Shown here: piece by piece, positions 27,307-33,902 of the stretch
Layout of the letters: each line of letters begins with the position of its first letter
How positions within the stretch are numbered: the first letter of the stretch is position 1
From: Terriglobia bacterium
GTDB lineage: Bacteria > Acidobacteriota > Vicinamibacteria > Vicinamibacterales > CAVVIG01
DNA: 33,902 nt
NCBI GenBank assembly: GCA_020073005.1
Contig: JAIQFX010000058.1
Coordinates: 1 to 33,902, forward strand
Direction of reading: 5' to 3'
The notes under the pieces: model-generated
Seen by the model: the letters and a program-made list of their open reading frames with translations, nothing else
Databases searched by the model: none
Told to the model about the DNA's origin: nothing
Position numbers and translations under genes: made by a program

Positions 27307-27492
27307 TCAGTCCTTCTCGAGCTCGGCAATCCGCTTGAGGGCTTTCTTACGGAGGGCCGCCGCGTCGCGCGCGATGGCGGCCTCGCCCGCGCGTTCCATA
27401 TGCACGACCCTGCGATCGAGCGCCGCGATCAATTCGTTCAGGTGCCGAAGGGCGCGCTTCCGATCCTCGCTGCTGGATGACTTGGTCGCCAT
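27307..27492 (-). CDS. small helical hypothetical protein
   Basis: 61 residues from ATG 27492 with a GAGAG-like site upstream (TTG 27504 is an alternative). Highly charged and predicted helical throughout (DRKRALRHLNELIAALDRRVVHMERAGEAAIARDAAALRKKALKRIAELEKD), with a heptad-like Leu/Ile/Ala pattern suggesting a coiled coil. There is no signal peptide and no recognised family. It stands 30 nt upstream of nothing conserved; the aldo/keto reductase ends just beyond its start. Confidence 0.6.
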   Translation of the reverse strand: MATKSSSSEDRKRALRHLNELIAALDRRVVHMERAGEAAIARDAAALRKKALKRIAELEKD

Positions 27493-27522
27493 GGTCGCTC
27501 TCAATTAGGACACAACTCGCGG

Positions 27523-28608
27523 CTAGTATCTATCGGCATCGCTCTTCGGCATGAGCGGCCAGACGGCGGACGGCTCGCCGTTCACCGTCGCGCCGCCGTG
27601 CATGAAGCCGTTGGCCGCCTTGAGGAAATTCGCCGGGAAGTTGAGCGCCGGCTCGGACAGCGTGTCGAGCGCGGCGATCTGATCGCGCGTCAGCGTGACC
27701 TCCAGCGCGGCGAGATTCTGCTCGAGCTGATCCAGCCGCCGCGCGCCGATGATCGTCGACGCCACGCCCGGCCGGCCCTGCACCCACGCGAGCGCCACGC
27801 TCGCCGCGGACACGTGCAGCGCTTGTCCGATACGAATCAGCTCGTCGATGATCGCGTAGCCGCGCTCGTCGAGGAACGTGGTGACCCGCTCGCCGCGATC
27901 GGCTTTCACCTGGCCCGCATTCGCCCGTGTGTACTTGCCCGACAGTGCGCCGCTCCGCAGCGGCGACCACGGCGTCACGCCGAGGCCCAGCTCGCGCGCC
28001 ATCGGTATCAGCTCGCCTTCGATCGTCCGCTCCAGGAGCGAGTACTCGACCTGCAGCGCGACCAGCGGCGTCCACCCGCGGAAGCGCGCGATCGTCTGCG
28101 CCTGCGACACCTTCCACGCCGGCGTGTCCGAGAAGCCGATGTAGCGGACCTTCCCCGCCTGCACGAGATCGTCGAGCGCGCGCAGCGTCTCTTCGATCGG
28201 CGTGAACCTGTCCCAGCAGTGCATCCAGTACAGATCGATGTAGTCGGTCTGCAGGCGGCGCAGCGACTGCTCGCACGCCGCGGCGATCGCCTTGCGGCCC
28301 GCGCCGCCGCCGTTCGGATCGCCGGGAAAGAGGTTGCCGAAGAACTTCGTCGCGATGACGACGCGGTCGCGCCGGCCGCGGTCGCGGCCGAGGAAGTCGC
28401 CGATGATCTTCTCGGAGTGGCCCTTCGTGTAGACGTTGGCCGTGTCGATGAAATTGCCGCCGCGCTCGAGGAACCGCGCGATGATCGCTTCTGACTCGGC
28501 GACGCTCGATCCCCAGCCCCAGTCCTCGCCGAACGTCATCGCGCCAAGACAGAACGGGCTCACTCGCAAACCGGAGTTACCAAGGGTGATGTAGTGATTG
28601 AGGGACAT
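27523..28608 (-). CDS. aldo/keto reductase
   Basis: 361 residues, NAD(P)H-dependent TIM-barrel reductase. The catalytic tetrad is complete: D55 and Y60 (FIDTANVYTKGHSE), K88 (VVIATKF) and H130 (DLYWMHCWD). Further on are GKVRYIGFSDTPAW, QVEYSLLERTIE, PLRSGALSGKYT and STIIGARRLDQLEQNLAAL. Resembles the YajO/AKR11-like group of predicted reductases; the substrate is unknown. The ATG at 28608 directly abuts a GTTGGTC repeat array, so there is no Shine-Dalgarno sequence. The upstream gene is the four-helix-bundle protein on the same strand. Confidence 0.95.
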   Translation of the reverse strand: MSLNHYITLGNSGLRVSPFCLGAMTFGEDWGWGSSVAESEAIIARFLERGGNFIDTANVYTKGHSEKIIGDFLGRDRGRRDRVVIATKFFGNLFPGDPNGGGAGRKAIAAACEQSLRRLQTDYIDLYWMHCWDRFTPIEETLRALDDLVQAGKVRYIGFSDTPAWKVSQAQTIARFRGWTPLVALQVEYSLLERTIEGELIPMARELGLGVTPWSPLRSGALSGKYTRANAGQVKADRGERVTTFLDERGYAIIDELIRIGQALHVSAASVALAWVQGRPGVASTIIGARRLDQLEQNLAALEVTLTRDQIAALDTLSEPALNFPANFLKAANGFMHGGATVNGEPSAVWPLMPKSDADRY

Positions 28609-28650
28609 GTTGGTCGTTGGTCGTTGGTCGTTAGTCGTTGGTCGTTAGTC
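28609..28650. repeat. 7-nt tandem array, left arm flanking the four-helix-bundle gene
   Basis: Six consecutive units: GTTGGTC (28609-28615, 28616-28622, 28623-28629), GTTAGTC (28630-28636), GTTGGTC (28637-28643), GTTAGTC (28644-28650). It is in inverted orientation relative to the array at 29098-29180 and fills the space from 9 nt after the four-helix-bundle stop to the reductase ATG. Confidence 0.95.
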
Positions 28651-28659
28651 GCCGCCAGC

Positions 28660-29040
28660 TTAACCGCGCAAAGGGCGGTTCTCCCTATTCAAGTGCTTGA
28701 TCCACTGCGTCAGCATCTTACCAATCACAACGTAACGGTCGACGAGACTCGCCCGTTCTTCTGCCGTGATGTGATTCCTGCCGCACGCGACTTTCAGGTG
28801 CGTCTGCATCTCGTTGCACGATCCACGAGCGATATATTGATAGTGGGCGCAATGACGGTCCGTCTTCTGCCCGAATCCCTCGCTGATGTGCGCCGGAATG
28901 CGCGACGAGCATTCGGCTAACTGCCCACGAAGTTCGAAGTCTCTGCGCAGGCTCGGACGCTCAAGAATGGCAGAAACTGCATCAGCCGCTTCGAGTGCGC
29001 GCTGATATACGAGCAATTCATCGAGTGACCCGGCATGCAT
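28660..29040 (-). CDS. four-helix-bundle protein (S23/IVS-encoded protein family)
   Basis: 126 residues. Family features: LLVYQRALEAADAV (residues 9-22), ELRGQLAECSSRIPAHISEGFGQKT (36-60), YQYIARGSCNEMQTHLKVA (67-85), then a long fourth helix. This family was first seen encoded in intervening sequences of Leptospira 23S rRNA and is structurally akin to the Avd protein of diversity-generating retroelements; its cellular role is not settled. Third-position GC is visibly lower than in neighbours (codons GCA, GAT, CTT, GTA, TAT), which suggests acquisition. It is enclosed by two inverted heptamer arrays (28609-28650 and 29098-29180). Confidence 0.9.
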   Translation of the reverse strand: MHAGSLDELLVYQRALEAADAVSAILERPSLRRDFELRGQLAECSSRIPAHISEGFGQKTDRHCAHYQYIARGSCNEMQTHLKVACGRNHITAEERASLVDRYVVIGKMLTQWIKHLNRENRPLRG

Positions 29041-29097
29041 GCCAAGCGAATTGCATGTTCCGTACCGAGAGCTCGCCGAAACCGGAGCGCCGGATTG

Positions 29098-29183
29098 CCA
29101 ACGACCAAGGACTCATGACCACGACTAACGACCAATGACCAATGACCAATGACTAATGACCAACGACTAATGACCAACGACTA
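29098..29183. repeat. 7-nt tandem array, right arm flanking the four-helix-bundle gene
   Basis: Twelve units: CCAACGA, CCAAGGA, CTCATGA, CCACGA (6 nt), CTAACGA, CCAATGA three times, CTAATGA, CCAACGA, CTAATGA, CCAACGA, then CTA (29181-29183), which is the stop codon of the cupin gene. Complementary to the units at 28609-28650. It lies 57 nt upstream of the four-helix-bundle start. Confidence 0.95.
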
Positions 29184-29519
29184 CTTGTTTTCCACAACGA
29201 TCAATTCGATCGTCCGGTTCGTATCGTTGACGTCCTTGTGCATTTCGCCTGCGGGCATCGGCTCGAAGAAGTACGCCTTGCCTGATTCGTAGTGCGTCAC
29301 GGTCGCGCGCCCGCCCAGCGCGACGGTTTTCAGATCGCCGCCGACGATGCCAATCACCGTGCGATAGCGATCGTGGCGATGCATCGTCGACTCGGTGTGC
29401 GGCGGGATGATGCTCTTCCACGAAACGACGCGGTCGTTTTCGAATTGCGGCACGCGCTGCATCTCGGCGCGCGGCGCCTGCAGGAGCAATCCCAGCACCA
29501 CAGCAGCGCGCCAGATCAT
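29181..29519 (-). CDS. small secreted cupin-like protein
   Basis: 112 residues. Hydrophobic N-terminus (IWRAAVVLGLLLQAP) consistent with a signal peptide. Cupin-like motif SIIPPHTESTMHRHDRYRTVIGIVGGDL with H47 and H49, and a second strand pair with FFEPMPAGEMHKDVN (H94). It probably binds a metal ion; the reaction is unknown. It overlaps the amidohydrolase stop by 4 nt (ATGA), so it belongs to the permease-amidohydrolase-cupin operon and may act on the same compound outside the cytoplasm. The last residues (VVENK) precede a stop formed by the repeat array. Confidence 0.75.
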   Translation of the reverse strand: MIWRAAVVLGLLLQAPRAEMQRVPQFENDRVVSWKSIIPPHTESTMHRHDRYRTVIGIVGGDLKTVALGGRATVTHYESGKAYFFEPMPAGEMHKDVNDTNRTIELIVVENK

Positions 29520-30511
29520 TTGATCTTCCCCTCGAGCCGCAGCAGTTTCGCGGCGGTCCGCCAGCGAATGCCCTCGCGCTGCTCGTCCGTCACCGGCAAC
29601 GTGTTCACGGCGTCCAGCATCGACGGAATGCTGCCGATCTGATGCGGGTAGTCGCTGCCGGACAGGATGTGATCGGCTCCCGCGAACTCGATCGCGAGCT
29701 TCAGCGCGCCCTGATTGAAGTTCACGGTGTCGTAATAGAACTCCTTGAGGTACGAGCTCGGCTCGCGCTGAATGTGCTGGCGACAGTCCCGGAACGCGTG
29801 GAATCCCCGATCGAGCCGCTCCGCGAGGTACGGAATCGCGCCGCCAAGATGACAGAGCGCCCACTTGATCTTCGGATAGCGCTCGGGCACGCCCGCGAAG
29901 ACGAGCGACGCCGCGGCCAGCGTCGTGTCGAACAGGAAGCCGACGAGCGGCATCAGCCAGTACTCCTGCATCATGTCCACGTTCACCGGATGCGCGGGGT
30001 GGATGTAGAGCACGGCGCCGAGGTCGTTCGCGCGCTCGTAGATCGGCCAGAACCGCTCGTCGCTCAGCGCCACGCCGTTGATGTTGCTGAAGAGCATCGC
30101 CCCTGGCAGCCCGAGCTGCCGCGTCGCGCGCTCGAACTCCTTCGCCGACGCCGCCGGATCGTTGAGCGGCAGCGTCGCAAGCGACGTGAAGTGACGGCCG
30201 CGCGTGTCGATCGCTTCCTTGAACTCGTCGTTCACCATCGACGCGAGCTTCGCCGCCACCGCCGGCGTCTCCACGTGCGTGCCCGGCGTCGTCAGCGTCA
30301 CGACCTGCATCGTCACGCCGAGCGTGTCGAGCACCTCCTGGCGGTACGCGAGATCGCGATGCCCGCGCACGGCGACGTTGTAGTCGCCCGGGTAGTGCAG
30401 GTTCGGATTGCCGTCGCTGTCGATCGTCACCTTCACGCTGCTCTGGCCGGACTGCAGCGCCTTCATGTAGTTCGGCGGGTAGTAATGGTTGTGGAAATCA
30501 ATGACGGGCAT
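29516..30511 (-). CDS. amidohydrolase, ACMSD-like (amidohydrolase_2)
   Basis: 331 residues from MPVIDFHNHYYPP. TIM-barrel metal-dependent hydrolase or decarboxylase of the aminocarboxymuconate-semialdehyde decarboxylase group: metal ligands H7 and H9 (DFHNH), H171 (YIHPAHP), H221 (ALCHLGGAIPYL) and D287 (ILSGSDYPH). GDYNVAVRGHRDLAYRQEVLDTLGVTMQVV and LATLPLNDPAASAKEFERA are typical of the group. The exact substrate cannot be told. The start overlaps the permease stop by 14 nt, and the last 4 nt overlap the cupin. Confidence 0.93.
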   Translation of the reverse strand: MPVIDFHNHYYPPNYMKALQSGQSSVKVTIDSDGNPNLHYPGDYNVAVRGHRDLAYRQEVLDTLGVTMQVVTLTTPGTHVETPAVAAKLASMVNDEFKEAIDTRGRHFTSLATLPLNDPAASAKEFERATRQLGLPGAMLFSNINGVALSDERFWPIYERANDLGAVLYIHPAHPVNVDMMQEYWLMPLVGFLFDTTLAAASLVFAGVPERYPKIKWALCHLGGAIPYLAERLDRGFHAFRDCRQHIQREPSSYLKEFYYDTVNFNQGALKLAIEFAGADHILSGSDYPHQIGSIPSMLDAVNTLPVTDEQREGIRWRTAAKLLRLEGKIK

Positions 30512-31796
30512 GTAGACGTCTCCAGACGAAGTAAACGGGAAGACCGGCGACGACGAGTCCCAGTCCCCACAGACTGCTGCCGGGATCGGACGCAATCTGA
30601 TTCACGACAATCGCCAGACAAATGGCGGCGAACAGCACGGGCGCGACCGGAAATCCCCACGCGCGGAACGCCGCGACGTAGCCGGCTTTCCGCCGCAACG
30701 CCAGCGTCCCGAGCGCGAGCGCGCCGAAAAAGATCCATTCAGTGTAGACCACGCGCGACACCAGCGTGCCGTACGTCGCCGTCAGCACGAGCGCCGACGA
30801 CCAGATTGCCTGCGCGGCGATCGCGAGGTACGGCGACCGGTACGTCGGGTGCACGGCGCCCATCCACTTGAACAGCAGTCCATCGTCGGCCATCGCGAGA
30901 TACACGCGCGGTCCGGCGAGGATGATGCCGCTGTTGGCGCCGAGCGACGAGACGAGCACCAGCACCGAGATCGCCGACGCGGCCGAGGCGCCAGCGGCCA
31001 CCGACGTCGCATCGAACGCGATGTGCGTGGACGAGAGCACGCGGCCGAGCGGCAGCACGAGCAGGTACGCGGAGTTGAGCGACAGATAGGTCACGACGAC
31101 GACGGCCGTGCCCAGCATCAGCGCGCGCGGAATCGTGCGCTCGGGATCGTGCGTCTCTTCGGCGGCGTACGTCACCATGTGCCAGCCGCCGAAGGCGAAC
31201 AAACCGGCGACGAGCGCGCGCAGGAATCCGGCCGGCTGCACGGCGGCCGCGGCCGCCGCCGGCGCACGCAGCACGCCGAGCCCGAACAACAGGCACAGCA
31301 GGATCGCGATCGCGCCCAGCTTCGTGATCGTCAAGCCGGTCTGCACGGCGGCGCCGGGCCGCACGCCCGCGTAGTTGATCGCCGATAGCACGAGGATGCT
31401 GCCGACCGCGGTCCACCGGATTCCGAGATCGCCCATCGGGACGATCGTCGCCGCGTACCGTCCGAACACCATCGCGATCGCCGCGATGATGCCCGAATGC
31501 ATGCTCCAGAACATCGCCCAGCCCCACAGGAATCCTGCAGCCGGCGAAAACATCTCGCGCAGGAACACGTACACGCCGCCGGTCCGCGGGTACGCGGACG
31601 TCAGCTCGGCGCAGATGCTCGCGCCGAACCACGTGAGCGCGCCCGCCGCGATCCAGACGAGCAGCATGCCCGAGAACGACGGCACGGCCCGGCTGACTTC
31701 CGACGGCTGAACGAAGATCGACGAGCCGACGATCGTGCCGACGACCATGGCCGTCGCCTGCGTCAGGCCGATGGACCGGGTCAGTTGTGTGGACAT
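30498..31796 (-). CDS. APC-superfamily amino acid/amine permease
   Basis: 432 residues with about 12 hydrophobic segments. TM1 motif GLTQATAMVVGTIVGSSIF, and AELTSAYPRTGGVYVFLREMFSPAAGFLWGW are the family signatures; AAEETHDPERTIPRAL lies in the cytoplasmic loop. It probably imports an amino acid or related amine. It heads an operon with the amidohydrolase (14-nt overlap) and the cupin, suggesting uptake and degradation of one compound. A 24-bp direct repeat begins 2 nt before its ATG, leaving no clear ribosome-binding site. Confidence 0.93.
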   Translation of the reverse strand: MSTQLTRSIGLTQATAMVVGTIVGSSIFVQPSEVSRAVPSFSGMLLVWIAAGALTWFGASICAELTSAYPRTGGVYVFLREMFSPAAGFLWGWAMFWSMHSGIIAAIAMVFGRYAATIVPMGDLGIRWTAVGSILVLSAINYAGVRPGAAVQTGLTITKLGAIAILLCLLFGLGVLRAPAAAAAAVQPAGFLRALVAGLFAFGGWHMVTYAAEETHDPERTIPRALMLGTAVVVVTYLSLNSAYLLVLPLGRVLSSTHIAFDATSVAAGASAASAISVLVLVSSLGANSGIILAGPRVYLAMADDGLLFKWMGAVHPTYRSPYLAIAAQAIWSSALVLTATYGTLVSRVVYTEWIFFGALALGTLALRRKAGYVAAFRAWGFPVAPVLFAAICLAIVVNQIASDPGSSLWGLGLVVAGLPVYFVWRRLHARH

Positions 31797-31798
31797 GC

Positions 31799-31846
31799 GT
31801 TGTAGCGCGAGCCTTTCAGGCGGTTGTAGCGCGAGCCTCTCAGGCG
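31799..31846. repeat. 24-bp tandem duplication between permease and DinB genes
   Basis: Positions 31799-31822 and 31823-31846 are 23/24 identical (each begins GTTGTAGCGCGAGCCT and ends CAGGCG). Each unit contains a small inverted pair (GCCT/AGGC). A partial third copy (GCGAGCCT) touches the DinB stop at 31854. It is longer-period than the 7/8-nt arrays and looks like a separate repeat family. Confidence 0.85.
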
Positions 31847-31853
31847 AGCGAGC

Positions 31854-32330
31854 CTAATCGAACTCACGCTTGGCAGCGGTCTGCTCGGCGCCGACGCGGC
31901 CGGTCACGATGTCGGCGCGCGAGTAGTTTTCGCTCTTCATCTTCGCGCCGGCGAGGCGGCGCAGCATCGTCAGCTGGCCGACGTGCGTCAGCGAATCGGC
32001 GATCGCTCCCTGGAAGAGCTTCTCGTGCGTCGTCGCGATTGGCGCGTCGGACGCGAGATACGCGTCGAAGCGCGCGAGCGTCGCGTGAAAGCGCGCGACT
32101 TCCCGATCCCAGGGCAGCGGCGTCGAGTCATTCCACTTTTCCGCGCCCGTCGCCTGCGTCAGCGCCCAGTCGTATAGGTCGCCGATGTGCGCCAGGATTT
32201 TCACCACTGTGCGCGGCGATCCGTCGGGAGAGTACGACGCGAAACTCGCCGGCGCGTCGCGGACCGCCTTCCCGCCGCGATACGCGACGGTAGCGACGGT
32301 ATGTCTCAGTAGTGCGCGTTTTTCATCCAT
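31854..32330 (-). CDS. DinB-fold (DinB/YfiT-like) protein
   Basis: 158 residues from MDEKRALLRHTVATVAYRG, with GGAG 6 nt upstream. Four-helix metal-binding fold: ILAHIGDLYDWAL (H48) and SLTHVGQLTMLRRLAGAKM (H116) supply putative metal histidines. Members include thiol-dependent transferases and many of unknown function; the protein is not tied to the LexA regulon here. It is transcribed from the same strand as the dimethylargininase-like gene, with a repeat array between them. The original 24-nt longer frame is rejected because it runs into the array. Confidence 0.85.
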   Translation of the reverse strand: MDEKRALLRHTVATVAYRGGKAVRDAPASFASYSPDGSPRTVVKILAHIGDLYDWALTQATGAEKWNDSTPLPWDREVARFHATLARFDAYLASDAPIATTHEKLFQGAIADSLTHVGQLTMLRRLAGAKMKSENYSRADIVTGRVGAEQTAAKREFD

Positions 32331-32340
32331 GTGAGTCTCC

Positions 32341-32389
32341 GAGTCACCAGCCACCAGCCACCAGCCACCTGTCTTCTAGCCTCTAGCCT
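32341..32389. repeat. 7-nt tandem array between DDAH-like and DinB genes
   Basis: GAGTCAC, CAGCCAC, CAGCCAC, CAGCCAC (32341-32368), then CTGTCTT, CTAGCCT, CTAGCCT (32369-32389). On the minus strand the last two units read AGGCTAG twice and encode the final residues (EARG) and the TAG stop of the upstream hydrolase. Confidence 0.9.
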
Positions 32390-33152
32390 CCTTCAAGATC
32401 AAACTACAACACGTGACCGCGCCTTCCGCCTTGGCGACCTCGGTTGTCTCGATCGTGTGGACGCGCAGGCCCGCCTCGCGAATGCGCTCCGCGGTCCGCG
32501 GAAACGCGTTCGAATAAAGAATGCGATCGTCGAGCCGCAGGGCATTCGCGCCGGACGGCTCCGCGGGATCGACCTCGAGGAACCGGAAGCCCGGCAACTG
32601 CGCCGTGTCAATCCACGCCGGATTGACCAGCAGCAGATCGTCGGTCAGCGTCGTCACGGCCGACTTCAAGTGCAGGCAGCCCGTCACGGTGACCTCGCGG
32701 ATCGCGTAGCCGTGCGGCGACAGCATCTGGTGCAGCTGAATCGCGGCGTCGTGATTCGTGCGCGTCGAGATGCCGACGAACACGCGGCGGCCGACGACGA
32801 GGACGTCGCCGCCGTCGAGCGTGCCGGGCGGGACGATGAAGTGCAGCTTGCGCAGCCGGTCCAGCGCCCGCGTGATGACGGTCACTTCAGGACGGCGGGA
32901 CGGCGCGCCCGGGCGCGTGATCACGGCCAGCTCGTCGAACACGACGGCGATGTCCTCGACGAACACGGAGTCCGGCAGGTCGACGCCACCCTCCAGGTGG
33001 TCGACCAGGTAGCCGGCGTCCCGCAGGGCCTGCTCGTACGCCCGATGCTGCGCGCGCGCGAGGTCGAAATCGATGGGCACCCGCGCCTGATGCGTCAGCT
33101 CGCACGCGCCCATCGCGGGGCTCACGGCGTGCGTAATGGCGAGCTTCGACAT
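32376..33152 (-). CDS. dimethylargininase-like hydrolase (DDAH/amidinotransferase superfamily)
   Basis: 258 residues from MSKLAITHAVSPAMGACELTH. Conserved: PDSVFVEDIAVVFDELAVITRPG (acidic substrate-binding residues), PPGTLDGGDVLVVGRRVFVGISTRTN, H161 in GCLHLKSAVT, and the catalytic cysteine in GAVTCCSLIL (C248 or C249). Hydrolyses methylated arginine to citrulline and methylamines, or a related guanidino compound. The C-terminal EARG and stop are encoded by the repeat array. A TATGAT box (plus 33161-33166) 8 nt before the ATG suggests a leaderless transcript. It is divergent from the ADOP permease. Confidence 0.92.
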   Translation of the reverse strand: MSKLAITHAVSPAMGACELTHQARVPIDFDLARAQHRAYEQALRDAGYLVDHLEGGVDLPDSVFVEDIAVVFDELAVITRPGAPSRRPEVTVITRALDRLRKLHFIVPPGTLDGGDVLVVGRRVFVGISTRTNHDAAIQLHQMLSPHGYAIREVTVTGCLHLKSAVTTLTDDLLLVNPAWIDTAQLPGFRFLEVDPAEPSGANALRLDDRILYSNAFPRTAERIREAGLRVHTIETTEVAKAEGAVTCCSLILKEARG

Positions 33153-33221
33153 GGCCAACAATCATAATCGCGGAACCCAACCCTGCGGCGAGCCGGCCCG
33201 TCTAATCGGGAACCCAAGAAC

Positions 33222-33246
33222 GGTGGCTGGTGACTGGTGGCTGGTG
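33222..33246. repeat. 7-nt tandem array upstream of the ADOP permease
   Basis: GGTGGCT (33222-33228), GGTGACT (33229-33235), GGTGGCT (33236-33242), GGTG (33243-33246). It is the inverted form of the CAGYCAC family seen at 25823 and 32341. It ends 7 nt before the ATG at 33254 and occupies the expected Shine-Dalgarno region. Confidence 0.85.
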
Positions 33247-33253
33247 AACGACG

Positions 33254-33902
33254 ATGAATGACCTGCGTCTTGCCTTCCGTTCTCTGCGGTCGACGCCCAT
33301 TGTTTCCGCCGTCGCGATTCTATCGCTGGCCCTCGGCATCGGCGCGAACACAGCGATCTTCTCGCTGGTGAACAGCCTGCTGCTGCGCGCCCTCCCCGTC
33401 AGAGAACCACAGCAACTGGCCCTGGTCACCGACGACGAGACCCGCGGGATCAGTTCGTGGACCAATCCCATCTGGGAACAGATCCGCCAGCGCCGGCACG
33501 AGCTGTTCGACGACGCGTTCGTCTGGGGCGGCTCGCGATTCAACCTCGCCGAAGGCGGCGAGACGCAGTTCGTCGACGGCGTCTGGGCGAGCGGCGCCAT
33601 GTTCGAGACGCTCGGCGTGCGGCCGATGCTCGGCCGGGCGTTCAGCGACGCCGACGATGCGCGCGGCGGCGGGCCGGACGGCGCGGTCGCCATCATCAGT
33701 TACGCGTTCTGGCAGCGGCGCTTCGGCGGCGCAGCCGACGCGATCGGCAAGCGCCTGAACCTGGAGCGCGTGCCGTTCACGATCATCGGCGTCGCGCCGC
33801 CGGACTTCTTCGGTCCGGAAGTCGGCCGCGCCGTGGACGTCATGATTCCGCTCGGGACCGAGCCGCTCATCCGCGGCAAGGAATCGTTCCTCGATCGGCG
33901 AT
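33254..33902 (+). CDS. ABC transporter permease, MacB-like/ADOP, 5' part
   Basis: Open from ATG 33254 to the window edge: MNDLRLAFRSLRSTPIVSAVAILSLALGIGANTAIFSLVNSLLLRALPV, then a periplasmic domain (EPQQLALVTDDE, ASGAMFETLGVRPMLGRAFSDADD, VAIISYAFWQRRFGG, FTIIGVAPPDFFGPE). This is the start of the MacB periplasmic core permease found as duplicated orphan permeases (ADOP) in Acidobacteria, usually ~800 residues with two permease halves; only the first ~216 residues are visible. One N-terminal transmembrane helix is seen at 18-40. No cognate ATPase is in the window. Its start is next to a repeat array. Confidence 0.9.
   Translation, partial: MNDLRLAFRSLRSTPIVSAVAILSLALGIGANTAIFSLVNSLLLRALPVREPQQLALVTDDETRGISSWTNPIWEQIRQRRHELFDDAFVWGGSRFNLAEGGETQFVDGVWASGAMFETLGVRPMLGRAFSDADDARGGGPDGAVAIISYAFWQRRFGGAADAIGKRLNLERVPFTIIGVAPPDFFGPEVGRAVDVMIPLGTEPLIRGKESFLDRR

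Noticed and set aside
29516-30595. Longer amidohydrolase start at 30595
   Set aside because: The extra residues are out-of-frame permease sequence; MPVIDFHNH at 30511 matches the family start.
33202-33696. Minus-strand ORF near the right end
   Set aside because: It is antisense to the clearly recognisable ADOP/MacB permease beginning at 33254.

Overview
The window looks like a chromosomal segment of a GC-rich Acidobacteriota, probably of the Vicinamibacteria type. This is inferred from the high GC content, a MacB-like orphan permease of the acidobacterial duplicated permease (ADOP) kind at the right end, a secreted reaction-centre-type cytochrome c, and many small secreted proteins. No 16S rRNA gene is present, so the placement is an inference.

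Layout. (1) 1-580: two doubtful small ORFs and the Rho-independent terminator of the large operon. (2) 594-19860, minus strand: one continuous str-S10-spc-alpha superoperon in the order rpsL, rpsG, fusA, rpsJ, rplC, rplD, rplW, rplB, rpsS, rplV, rpsC, rplP, rpmC, rpsQ, rplN, rplX, rplE, rpsN, rpsH, rplF, rplR, rpsE, rpmD, rplO, secY, adk, map, infA, rpmJ, rpsM, rpsK, rpsD, rpoA, rplQ. It has a sigma70-like promoter at 19831-19860 and a terminator at 536-574. tuf is missing from its usual place after fusA. L36, S14 and S4 are all zinc-binding (four-ligand) forms. (3) 19881-24954, plus strand: ilvE, a secreted dihaem cytochrome c with a TPR-like tail, a secreted creatininase-family protein with altered metal ligands, and a histidine kinase/response regulator pair. 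(4) 24951-33152, mostly minus: a PP2C phosphatase, a YbhB-type protein (plus), two hypotheticals, an aldo/keto reductase, a four-helix-bundle (S23/IVS-like) protein, a cupin, an ACMSD-like amidohydrolase and an APC permease (the last three form an overlapping operon), a DinB-fold protein, and a dimethylargininase-like hydrolase. (5) 33254-33902, plus: the start of an ADOP/MacB permease.

The most unusual property lies between the genes. Almost every gap wider than about 28 bp is filled by a degenerate tandem array with a period of 7 or 8 nt (16 arrays, positions listed below). The unit sequence differs from locus to locus, but the arrays share an architecture: many have two inverted, complementary arms able to form long hairpins, most contain stop codons in nearly every unit, and the array edge often supplies the stop codon of the adjoining gene. 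The four-helix-bundle gene (28660-29040) sits between two inverted arms of one array family (GTTGGTC/GACCAAC) and has visibly lower third-position GC than its neighbours. It is the best candidate in the window for a gene that belongs to the repeat system itself.
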